Below are positions 1 to 5,659 of a stretch of 5,839 nucleotides of DNA, piece after piece. This DNA is from Cyclobacteriaceae bacterium (GTDB lineage Bacteria; Bacteroidota; Bacteroidia; Cytophagales; Cyclobacteriaceae). The position numbers and the translations under genes are program-made. The DNA lies in contig JANYDR010000091.1 in assembly GCA_025363495.1 (NCBI GenBank), positions 1 to 5,839 of the forward strand. Reading direction: 5' to 3'. Each line of letters opens with the position of its first letter. Position 1 is the first letter of the stretch. A model generated the notes under the pieces. It was given only the letters and a program-made list of their open reading frames with translations. It made no database searches and was not told the DNA's origin.

Positions 1-288
1 CCAACAATCCATGCTGCCAAGTGCCGTAGTTATTTTTTCATTGCCGATAATCTCGTATTCGTAATCGTTTCTAATTGAGCCGTTCCATGTTTTCCATCTT
101 TCATCTCCCCAATTGTCACCAATTTCTAAATTCCATGTCCATTTATTTCCAATCCTAAAAGGTTTTTGGATATAAGGGAATGGATTTAATTCTAGTATCA
201 TAAAATACCTATCGCGGTGGGGGTGCATCCAAACATTAAGTTTATTCTCAATTATGCCTGAGTAATTGGTGTGGTCAAGGATTTTCAT
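1..288 (-). CDS. Hypothetical protein, N-terminal part (3' end beyond window)
   Basis: An uninterrupted 96-codon minus-strand frame runs from ATG at 288 to the left edge of the window with no stop. The in-frame stop upstream is at 301-303. The product is rich in Trp, Tyr and charged residues. It has a clear pattern at residues 49-68, W-T-W-N-L-E-I-G then W-G-D-E-R-W-K-T-W, and ends at the edge in M-D-C-W. This composition looks like a real soluble or periplasmic beta-rich protein rather than a random frame. I recall similar W.W.LEIG..WGD.RWK motifs in uncharacterised Bacteroidota proteins, but I cannot name a family or function. There is no signal peptide at this ATG, and its first codons overlap the opposite-strand permease remnant. 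The original 5' part may therefore have been lost and the current ATG may be fortuitous. It could equally be a pseudogene. Confidence 0.55.
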   Translation of the reverse strand, partial: MKILDHTNYSGIIENKLNVWMHPHRDRYFMILELNPFPYIQKPFRIGNKWTWNLEIGDNWGDERWKTWNGSIRNDYEYEIIGNEKITTALGSMDCW

Positions 289-897
289 TATCGGCACCTT
301 TCAACACCGATAGCCCCGTTTGTATTTTTTCCGCCCAGTAAAAAAAGAGATAGATACGAAAGAGGTAGAATTGCCATTCAATTTGAACAAGCTCATTTGA
401 ATCAAGTACTGGCTGCTACCGAGAAAAAATGGAATCAGCTTGTGGCAAAATGGCCATTCAAATACTCGTTTCTTAGAGAAGATCTTGAACAACAATATCA
501 GTCAGAGATGCAGCTAAGCCGGCTCACGCAGGTATTCTCAATCCTGGCGATTGTCGTTTCAATTCTTGGTTTGTATGGATTGGTTTCCTTCAGCATTAAC
601 CAGCGAGTGAAGGAAATTGGCATCCGAAAAGTGTTGGGTGCAGAAATAAAGAATTTGGTACTCATTACTACAAAGGATTTTGTAAAACTCGTAAGTATAG
701 GAATGTTGGCGGGCATACCGGTAGCTTACTTTGCTTGCGTGCAATGGCAGACTGCCTATGCCTACCGTGCGGAATTCTCATGGTTGCCGTATCTGGTGGC
801 GTTTGTGTGTTGTTTTATCGCCGCCGTTGCTACAGTAATCCCTGTGGCAGTTAAAGCATCGGTATTAAACCCAGCAGAGTCATTGCGTCAAGACTAG
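262..897 (+). pseudogene. C-terminal remnant of FtsX/MacB-type ABC transporter permease
   Basis: This frame encodes the last ~211 residues of a large Bacteroidota FtsX-like permease; intact family members are usually about 780-800 residues. Similarity starts abruptly at 262 with VIGVVKDFHYR, the conserved motif of the second periplasmic domain, directly after an in-frame TGA at 259-261. Numbering from the GTG at 271, membrane segments lie at about 87-108, 139-156 and 171-194. Between the first two is the family signature RVKEIGIRKVLGA (112-124), and the end NPAESLRQD is also typical. The N-terminal MacB-like domain and the first half of the permease are absent, and the upstream DNA instead encodes an unrelated minus-strand frame. 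The remnant has no start codon with a plausible leader, so it is probably non-functional. In the intact protein these segments would couple an ATPase to export or to periplasmic work. Confidence 0.88.
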
Positions 898-927
898 TAC
901 TGTGGACAACGAATGTTGCTGTCACCT

Positions 928-958
928 AAAAAAAAACCGAATCTTCCGATCCGGTTTT
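928..958 (-). terminator. Intrinsic terminator of the tRNA-Arg gene
   Basis: Arms 933-943 and 948-958 pair over 11 positions with one A/C mismatch around a 4-nt loop (944-947). On the minus strand the stem is followed by a run of about nine T (928-936). It begins 10 nt after the mature tRNA 3' end. Reading the other way there are only four T before CC, so it may stop plus-strand transcription of the permease remnant weakly. Confidence 0.8.
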
Positions 959-968
959 CCTTACAAAG

Positions 969-1042
969 TGAGCCTGCAGGGATTCAAACCCCGAGTCTTC
1001 TGATCCGTAGTCAGATGCTTTATTCAGTTAAGCTACAGGCCC
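969..1042 (-). tRNA. tRNA-Arg (anticodon ACG)
   Basis: The minus strand folds into a complete 74-nt cloverleaf. The acceptor stem GGGCCTG/CAGGCTC has one G-U pair, and the D stem is GCTT/AAGC. The anticodon stem TCTGA/TCAGA encloses loop CTACGGA, and the T stem is CGGGG/CCCTG. Anticodon ACG (genome 1008-1006) would be edited at A34 to inosine to read CGU, CGC and CGA. A20, an arginine identity base in the E. coli tRNA, is present and the discriminator is A73. CCA is not encoded; the DNA continues CTTTG. The usual tertiary partners U8-A14, A15-U48, G18-U55 and U54-A58 are all present. Oddly, position 19 is A (1024) and position 56 is U (986), so the elbow pair is A-U in place of G-C. A terminator follows immediately; I found no convincing promoter in 1043-1110. 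Confidence 0.95.
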
Positions 1043-1227
1043 ATATTGTTTAAACTCTTCTGCTTTGAAACTTTATTCCCGCTTTGTTCATCATTAGGAT
1101 ACTGTATTCGCCTACTGATCGTTAATAAAATTCATTGCTTTCAGAAGTTAAGATACTGGTCAGCTGGCCGGTTTCTAAAAACAAGTCCGCAAATTTAGAA
1201 CATTAATCTATTTCACAAAAAACGCGA

Positions 1228-1258
1228 TTTTGCCCCTCGTTCAAAAAAGCTATTTTTG
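1228..1258 (+). promoter_or_regulatory. Bacteroidota-type promoter of the beta-barrel gene
   Basis: TTTG at 1228-1231 is followed after exactly 19 bp by TATTTTTG at 1251-1258, matching -33 TTTG and -7 TAnnTTTG. Transcription would start near 1265, leaving a short A/T-rich leader before ATG 1281. It lies across the earlier in-frame TTG at 1230 and so argues against that codon as the start. Confidence 0.75.
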
Positions 1259-1280
1259 GGGCTTTAAATTTAAAATTAGT

Positions 1281-2060
1281 ATGGTATTACGATCGGTGGT
1301 GTTGCTGGGGTTCGTTTTGACGGGTATTGCGGCATATTCACAGGAACAGGACAAGCCCGCGGAAAAGGTTATCGAAGCACCCGGAGCAAATCCACAGGTA
1401 AAGAAAAAGACTTCTCGCCCTGATATTCCAGGATCTATCCTCCTTGAATTAGGTATAAACCTTAAGAATGGTGTCGTTCCACCTGATTTCAAAAAAGGTC
1501 TCTGGGGTTCACGTACGGTCAATATCTATTATCAATATCCAATACGTCTCTTCAAAACAAGATTCAGCATCAACCCGGGAATCGGCGTTAGCCTCGAGCG
1601 ATGGAAATTCACTAACAACTATACCCTGGCACCGCAATCTCTGCTGGACGGATCATTCCCCCTGGTCGCTGCAACAACGGTATATCCAAACGCTACAAAA
1701 ATCAGCCGCTCACAGCTGGTTAACAATTATCTTGAGATTCCTCTCGAATTTCGTTATGACACAAATCCTGAAGACATCGCGAGAAGTCTGAATGTATCAT
1801 TCGGCGGAAGATTCGGTGTGCTCTACGATTCGTTCACCAAAATCGATTACTCTGAAAATTCTTCAGAAGGAAAAAGCGCCAAAGACAAGCAGTTTCATGG
1901 AATGAACCAGATCCGTTATGGTTTGTATGGCCGTGTGGGAATCGGCGGATTCAGCCTCTTTACTTATTATAATATATCTCCAATGTTCGCCGACGGAAAA
2001 GGACCGATTCAAACTCAAATGAATTCGGTAACAATGGGGATTTCGATAAATGGATTCTAG
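1281..2060 (+). CDS. Outer-membrane beta-barrel protein
   Basis: A 259-residue protein predicted to be exported and inserted in the outer membrane. Residues 1-18 form a signal peptide (MVLRSVVLLGFVLTGIAA), with likely cleavage just after, near YSQ. A short Pro/Lys/Glu-rich linker follows, then alternating polar/hydrophobic strands typical of an 8-10-stranded barrel, such as TVNIYYQYPIRL, FSINPGIGVSLER, LEIPLEFRYD and IRYGLYGRVGIGGFSLFTYY. The C-terminus MGISINGF ends in Phe, as expected for a BAM-recognised strand. It resembles the porin-like/PorT-like outer-membrane beta-barrel families of Bacteroidota, but I cannot assign it to PorT itself and its substrate is unknown. I chose the ATG at 1281 over the TTG at 1230 because it gives a clean signal peptide and lies downstream of the promoter. 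It appears monocistronic, converging on the rpoN operon. Confidence 0.85.
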   Translation: MVLRSVVLLGFVLTGIAAYSQEQDKPAEKVIEAPGANPQVKKKTSRPDIPGSILLELGINLKNGVVPPDFKKGLWGSRTVNIYYQYPIRLFKTRFSINPGIGVSLERWKFTNNYTLAPQSLLDGSFPLVAATTVYPNATKISRSQLVNNYLEIPLEFRYDTNPEDIARSLNVSFGGRFGVLYDSFTKIDYSENSSEGKSAKDKQFHGMNQIRYGLYGRVGIGGFSLFTYYNISPMFADGKGPIQTQMNSVTMGISINGF

Positions 2061-2062
2061 GA

Positions 2063-2082
2063 AAGAAGTAAGAAGTAAGAAG
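2063..2082. repeat. AAGAAGT tandem repeat between convergent genes
   Basis: Nearly three perfect copies of the 7-mer AAGAAGT start two bases after the stop codon of the beta-barrel gene. They lie in the ~100-bp convergent intergenic region. No clear U-tailed hairpin is associated with them. Confidence 0.7.
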
Positions 2083-2146
2083 CCAATCATAGGCTACTCG
2101 ACCAGAGAAACATATTTGTCATCTCATAGAGACCTGCTTTCAGCTT

Positions 2147-2162
2147 TAAGCTTTTCAGCTTA
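2147..2162 (-). terminator. Possible 3' hairpin at the end of the rpoN operon
   Basis: On the minus strand TAAGCT-GAAA-AGCTTA forms a perfect 6-bp stem with a GNRA (GAAA) tetraloop. The stem begins exactly at the TAA stop codon of the acyl-CoA isomerase gene. There is no T tract after it, so it is at best a weak terminator or an mRNA 3'-end stabiliser. Confidence 0.35.
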
Positions 2163-2939
2163 TTTCCCCGTAAACGCAGCTTTCCTCTTCTCCAAAAAAG
2201 CTTTCACTCCCTCCTGATGATCACTGGTGGCTCCTGCTATCTCCTGAGTGTACGCTTCATAGTCAAGCATTTCTTCCAAAGTAGCAGTCGTTGATTTGTT
2301 CAACATCTTTTTAATAATACCAATTGCTTTAGTCGGTGCAATGGAAAAATAGTCAGTGTATTTTTTTACAGCCGCGTCAAGCTCTGCGGCGGGAACGACT
2401 TTACTTACCAGCCCAAGCGCGAGTGCTTCAGCAGCTTTTACTTTAGTGCCCATAGCACAAAGCTCAAATGCTTTCGCTGTTCCCACAAGACGCGGAAGGA
2501 ACCAGGATGATCCTGAATCCGGAACGAGTCCTATATTAACAAATATTTCAATCAGCGTGGCATCTTCAGAGGCAACAATAATATCACTGGCTAATGCCAA
2601 TGAACAACCTGCTCCTGCCGCAACTCCATTCAACCGGCAAACAATAGGCTTCGGTAAACTTCTCATCGCCCTTACGATCGGATTGTAACGCTTATGAAGT
2701 GAATCCATAAATGAGCGTTTCTTTCCAGGCTCTGCTTTCAAATCCTGACCGGAACAAAAAGCTTTTCCCTCTCCTGTCAACACAACCACACGTACCGCTT
2801 CATCTTTTGCTACCGCCTTCCAGGCATCCTGTAACTCAAAAGTGATTGCATCATTGAGTGCATTGTAGAACTCGGGACGGTTAAGGGTGATCGTCGCCAC
2901 GCCCTGCCCGACTTCGTATTTCAGAAATTCAAATGCCAT
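2160..2939 (-). CDS. paaG: Crotonase-fold acyl-CoA isomerase, PaaG-like (enoyl-CoA hydratase family)
   Basis: A 259-residue crotonase-superfamily enzyme, full length for the family and cytosolic. The CoA-binding and oxyanion-hole elements are visible: GEGKAFCSGQDL (56-67) and NGVAAGAGCSLALASD (104-119). By alignment from memory with rat enoyl-CoA hydratase, the two hydratase glutamates E144 and E164 are replaced by Ser113 and Phe133. In contrast GLVPDSG (137-143) carries an aspartate (Asp141) in the position of the PaaG acid. RSLPKPIVCRLNGVAAGAG and the following WFLPRLVG also read like PaaG. PaaG converts epoxy-phenylacetyl-CoA to the oxepin form and can isomerise enoyl-CoAs. No other paa genes are in the window, so the substrate is open. 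The ATG at 2939 lies 20 bp after the preceding gene's stop, so it is probably co-transcribed with it. Confidence 0.8.
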   Translation of the reverse strand: MAFEFLKYEVGQGVATITLNRPEFYNALNDAITFELQDAWKAVAKDEAVRVVVLTGEGKAFCSGQDLKAEPGKKRSFMDSLHKRYNPIVRAMRSLPKPIVCRLNGVAAGAGCSLALASDIIVASEDATLIEIFVNIGLVPDSGSSWFLPRLVGTAKAFELCAMGTKVKAAEALALGLVSKVVPAAELDAAVKKYTDYFSIAPTKAIGIIKKMLNKSTTATLEEMLDYEAYTQEIAGATSDHQEGVKAFLEKRKAAFTGK

Positions 2940-2959
2940 AAAGAATGATTTAACATCAA

Positions 2960-3574
2960 TTAAAAAAGCAACAGCATTCCGAAGAAGCCAATGGAAAAGC
3001 CTGTAACAGCTCCAGCCATTACTTCCCTCGGAGTATGCGCATTAAGATACAATCGCGAAGACATTACTACACCAGCAAGCGTCAACACCGCTAATGTGGG
3101 CCACAGCATGACACCATTTTCAACTGCCTTGTTCAATGGCAGCATAATTCCCAACGCACCACAAATCGCAAGACTATGCACTGAAAGCTTTTGGAAAAAG
3201 GTAGCTACCGTAGCAGTCAATACCATAAAGCATACCAGCAGCATCACTTTGTTAAAATATACATTGACCCGTACTTTGTAGAAAAACATAATCGTTACTA
3301 CGATATAAATGATTGTTATCAACGTAAATGGAAGAAGTCGTTCCTGACGGGTAGGCATTTGAAGTGATGACAAGGTGCCGAAAGCCCTGAACATGATCAA
3401 GTTTGCAACCGGCAATACAAACGTCATCGCGAAAACAAATCCTGTAAACGGAAGAAAAGCTTCCTGTGGGAGAACAATGAAGCGAGGTATGGTCCAACCC
3501 AATACTATTACGAGATAAGTAGCGAACAGCAACGGATGAAAAATATAGGAGATGATTTTTGCTATGGTTTGCAT
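2960..3574 (-). CDS. PAP2-like integral membrane protein
   Basis: A 204-residue, very hydrophobic protein with about six membrane helices (roughly 8-29, 43-63, 83-99, 109-127, 134-171 as two passes, 186-203). PAP2 (lipid phosphatase) motifs are present in divergent form. The last, SR-x5-H-x3-E, is seen as SRLYLNAHTPRE (173-184), with Glu where Asp is usual. The middle motif PSGH appears as LSVHS with His133. A weak KX6RP-like patch is TRQERLLP (75-82). It may dephosphorylate a lipid pyrophosphate or similar substrate, or it may be an inactive relative. The frame extends to a TTG at 3625 inside rpoN, but the ATG at 3574 is preferred because the typical FHPLLFATY start of the first helix follows it. 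It begins 25 bp after rpoN and sits in the same transcription unit. Confidence 0.72.
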   Translation of the reverse strand: MQTIAKIISYIFHPLLFATYLVIVLGWTIPRFIVLPQEAFLPFTGFVFAMTFVLPVANLIMFRAFGTLSSLQMPTRQERLLPFTLITIIYIVVTIMFFYKVRVNVYFNKVMLLVCFMVLTATVATFFQKLSVHSLAICGALGIMLPLNKAVENGVMLWPTLAVLTLAGVVMSSRLYLNAHTPREVMAGAVTGFSIGFFGMLLLF

Positions 3575-3599
3575 TATTCTATCAGACTGACATTTAACA

Positions 3600-5078
3600 T
3601 CACATCTCTTTACGGAGTCGTGCAACTGGTATGTTTAATTGCTCCCGGTACTTTGCTACGGTGCGGCGTGCAATATTGTAACCTTTCTGGTTAAGGATTT
3701 CTTCGATCTTCTCATCAGAAAATGGTTTGTTCTTATCCTCACCTTCGATTAATTCCTTGATGATCTGTTTTACTTCGCGACTACTAACCTCTTCTCCGGA
3801 GTCGGTCGATATACCTTCAGAGAAAAAATATTTCAACGGAAAAATTCCAAAATCCGTTTGAATGGCTTTGCTGCTAGCCACCCGACTCACGGTGGAAATA
3901 TCCATATTGATCCTTTCGGCGATATCTTTAAGGATCATCGGACGTAACTTTGTTTCATCACCTTCCAGAAAATAATCGAATTGAAAGTCAATGATTGCCT
4001 GCATCGTGCGCAGCAATGTATGCTGACGTTGTTTGATAGCATCGATGAACCACTTTGCCGAATCGAGTTTCTGTTTAACAAACGTAACGGCTTCTTTCAA
4101 TTTCTTATCCTTCTTGTCACTCTTGTCATATGCTTTGAACATATCGGTGTAAGAACGACTGATTCTTAATTCAGGAGCATTGCGCGAATTAAGGGCCAGG
4201 TCCAATTTCCCATTCGTATTAGTAAGTATAAAATCAGGAATTATATATTGGTTCTTCACTATGCCGGAAACAACCTCACCACCTGGCTTGGGATTGAGCT
4301 TGATGATAAGATCAATGGCATCTTTGATATATTCTTCATCGTCAAGGTCCAGTTTCTTCAGGATCTTCGCATAATGTTTCTTGGTAAACTCCTCATAACA
4401 TTCCGAGATTATTCTTTTGGCCACAATCACGTCTACATCCTGACCATCGTCCATTCGCTCAAGCTGCAGCAAAAGACATTCTTGTAAATTGCGGGCAGCG
4501 ATACCCGGAGGATCGAACGCCTGAATTCTCTTCAGCACTTGTTCTACCTCGTCAATCGATGTTTCTATGTTTTGCGAGAACGCAAGATCATTTACGATTG
4601 CATCAAGATCACGCCGGATATATCCATCACTCTCTATACTTCCTACTAACTGTTTGCCAATCGCATAATGACGATCATCGAGTCCAAGGAATCCAAGCTG
4701 AGTGCTAAGATTTTCATGTAAAGAGGAAGAAGTAGGAATCGGCAACTCGCGTTCATCTTCTTCACCATCGCTCTGGGATTTGTATCCACCGTAATCATCA
4801 TCCTGGAGGTAGTCTTTAATATCTACCTCACCTTCTTTTGCAGTATCATCACTATCTGTTGTGACCGGTTCAGCCTGCTCACTGTCGTCTTCTGAATTAT
4901 CCTCCTCGTTTCCTTCAGCTTCGTCGGTCGGGCCCTCTTCGAGAGCCGGGTTAATCTCCATTTCCTCCTCGATACGATTCTCAAGCTCCGCTGTAGGCAC
5001 CTGGAGCAGCTTGATAAATTGTATCTGCTGAGGTGACAGTTTTTGCTGAAGATTCTGACTTAGTCCGAGGCGTTGCAT
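3600..5078 (-). CDS. rpoN: RNA polymerase sigma-54 factor
   Basis: A 492-residue sigma-54, the alternative sigma factor that directs RNA polymerase to -24/-12 promoters and needs AAA+ activators. Region I is the Gln/Leu-rich stretch 1-49 (QNLQQKLSPQQIQFIKLLQ). Region II, about 50-110, is an unusually acidic Asp/Glu linker. The core-binding domain includes FDPPGIAARNLQECL (188-202). The helix-turn-helix lies near 383-405 (LKDIAERINMDISTVSRV). The RpoN box is intact at 470-479 (ARRTVAKYRE). Length and domain order match the family, so the protein should be functional. The ATG at 5078 starts the conserved region I and lies about 20 bp below a Bacteroidota-type promoter. It is the first gene of a likely rpoN / PAP2-like / PaaG-like operon and diverges from asnS. 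Confidence 0.97.
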   Translation of the reverse strand: MQRLGLSQNLQQKLSPQQIQFIKLLQVPTAELENRIEEEMEINPALEEGPTDEAEGNEEDNSEDDSEQAEPVTTDSDDTAKEGEVDIKDYLQDDDYGGYKSQSDGEEDERELPIPTSSSLHENLSTQLGFLGLDDRHYAIGKQLVGSIESDGYIRRDLDAIVNDLAFSQNIETSIDEVEQVLKRIQAFDPPGIAARNLQECLLLQLERMDDGQDVDVIVAKRIISECYEEFTKKHYAKILKKLDLDDEEYIKDAIDLIIKLNPKPGGEVVSGIVKNQYIIPDFILTNTNGKLDLALNSRNAPELRISRSYTDMFKAYDKSDKKDKKLKEAVTFVKQKLDSAKWFIDAIKQRQHTLLRTMQAIIDFQFDYFLEGDETKLRPMILKDIAERINMDISTVSRVASSKAIQTDFGIFPLKYFFSEGISTDSGEEVSSREVKQIIKELIEGEDKNKPFSDEKIEEILNQKGYNIARRTVAKYREQLNIPVARLRKEM

Positions 5079-5097
5079 CCAGTTGGTTCTAAACGTT

Positions 5098-5128
5098 CAA
5101 AACTACCATTTCATTAAGGGAGTTGAAA
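5098..5128 (-). promoter_or_regulatory. Promoter of rpoN
   Basis: On the minus strand TAGTTTTG (5105-5098) matches the -7 consensus TAnnTTTG. Exactly 19 bp upstream is TTTC (5128-5125), three of four matches to -33 TTTG. The predicted start is near 5091, just before ATG 5078. No Shine-Dalgarno sequence is present. Confidence 0.6.
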
Positions 5129-5175
5129 GAGGTGGATTTTAAATTATAATCATATTTGGTGCCAGTTTTAACCTA

Positions 5176-5190
5176 ACGCATTTTTTGCGT
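5176..5190. repeat. Short hairpin ACGCA/TGCGT
   Basis: A 5-bp perfect stem with a T5 loop lies upstream of the rpoN promoter. It is too short to assign a role. Confidence 0.35.
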
Positions 5191-5207
5191 CGGATTCCAA
5201 GACGGTA

Positions 5208-5256
5208 TGGGTAAAACAATCTTGCTAACTTAAATACATTGTCTTTGTTATACCCA
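5208..5256. repeat. 12-bp inverted repeat upstream of the large repeat element
   Basis: TGGGTAAAACAA (5208-5219) and TTGTTATACCCA (5245-5256) are inverted copies matching at 11 of 12 positions, 25 bp apart. The right copy ends three bases before the large inverted-repeat element. It could be an operator or the edge of an older element. Confidence 0.5.
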
Positions 5257-5258
5257 AT

Positions 5259-5425
5259 GCACTTAACCGCAAAGCGCACAAAGGAATGCACGCAAAGGCC
5301 TCCGAGTTAATGCCGAAGGCATTCTTTGCGCTCTTAATTTTCTAAGGCTAGGTCGCTAAGTTAATGCCGTCGGCATTCTCCGCGAACTTTGTGTGCATTC
5401 CTTCGCGAACTTTGCGGTTAAGTGC
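5259..5425. repeat. Intergenic inverted-repeat element (MITE/REP-like)
   Basis: A 167-bp non-coding element. Its outer ends are a perfect 16-bp inverted pair, GCACTTAACCGCAAAG (5259-5274) and its complement (5410-5425). Pairing continues inward with small mismatches through AAGGAATGCAC(G/A)CAAAG, to about 5297 on the left and 5387 on the right, giving ~39-bp termini. The motif CGCAAAG or its complement recurs at 5269, 5291, 5324 and 5410, allowing nested hairpins such as 5291-5297 with 5324-5330. TTCGCGAA (5402-5409) is a perfect 8-bp palindrome. I recall CGCAAAG-rich repeats from Bacteroidota intergenic regions, but this is not checked. There is no transposase frame inside. Confidence 0.8.
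5306..5379. repeat. Two palindromic direct repeats inside the element
   Basis: GTTAATGCCGNNGGCATTCT occurs at 5306-5325 (NN=AA) and 5360-5379 (NN=TC), 54 bp apart. The copies differ only at the two loop bases. Each contains a perfect 6-bp stem AATGCC/GGCATT with a 3-nt loop. Confidence 0.8.
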
Positions 5426-5558
5426 CGCCGGATGGGTCTTGACCGCTTCAGGAGTTGTTTTCTTAGATAGAATGACAGAGATTTTAATAGATGCATACAG
5501 GGATGCCACCTGATTGTTTTGTTCATGCTTTAATTATCAAGACAAGATTCCGGCAATG

Positions 5559-5586
5559 ATCTGCGATGATCAGTGCAATCTGTGGG
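5559..5586. repeat. Degenerate ATCTGYG repeat
   Basis: Three imperfect 9-10-bp units (ATCTGCGATG, ATCAGTGCA, ATCTGTGGG) follow each other just upstream of the asnS promoter. The run ending in TGTGGGAAAC resembles, from memory, a dispersed intergenic repeat of Bacteroidota. The rest of 5426-5558 shows nothing I can support. Confidence 0.45.
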
Positions 5587-5608
5587 AAACCATTCTGAGA
5601 AACCACAT

Positions 5609-5639
5609 TTTGCAATCCCCTTCAAAATGGCGTTTTTTG
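5609..5639 (+). promoter_or_regulatory. Candidate promoter of asnS
   Basis: TTTG at 5609-5612 and, after 19 bp, GTTTTTTG at 5632-5639 match the Bacteroidota -33/-7 layout, with the TA of the -7 box replaced by GT. Its distance to the ATG (20 bp) is nearly the same as for the other two promoters seen here. Confidence 0.5.
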
Positions 5640-5659
5640 CAACCCATTTCTATAATTCT

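Noticed and set aside
1161..1172. GGTCAGCTGGCC near-palindrome between the tRNA and the beta-barrel gene
   Set aside because: It has no loop, one mismatched pair, and no associated T tract or promoter spacing. It is likely chance.
1230..1280. TTG start giving a 17-residue N-terminal extension of the beta-barrel protein
   Set aside because: The extension would put charged and aromatic residues ahead of a perfect signal peptide, and the promoter overlaps this region.
1468..1791. 107-codon plus-strand frame inside the beta-barrel gene
   Set aside because: It is an out-of-frame shadow of a gene with signal peptide and barrel pattern, and its translation has no domain character.
3575..3625. TTG start of the PAP2-like gene overlapping the end of rpoN
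   Set aside because: The extra 17 residues are hydrophilic and unlike the family. ATG 3574 starts the first membrane helix naturally.
4984..5008. GGCAC...TTG pattern resembling a -24/-12 promoter inside rpoN
   Set aside because: It lies within coding sequence of conserved region I, and the -12 half lacks GC.
5149..5164. Sigma-54-like site (minus strand TGGCACC-AAAT-ATGAT) upstream of rpoN, which would suggest autoregulation
   Set aside because: The -24 half matches, but the essential GC of the -12 element is GA and the preceding TT is AT. A standard promoter explains rpoN better.
5259..5425. CRISPR array interpretation of the intergenic repeats
   Set aside because: Repeats are inverted and only two direct copies exist, with no regular spacers and no cas genes.
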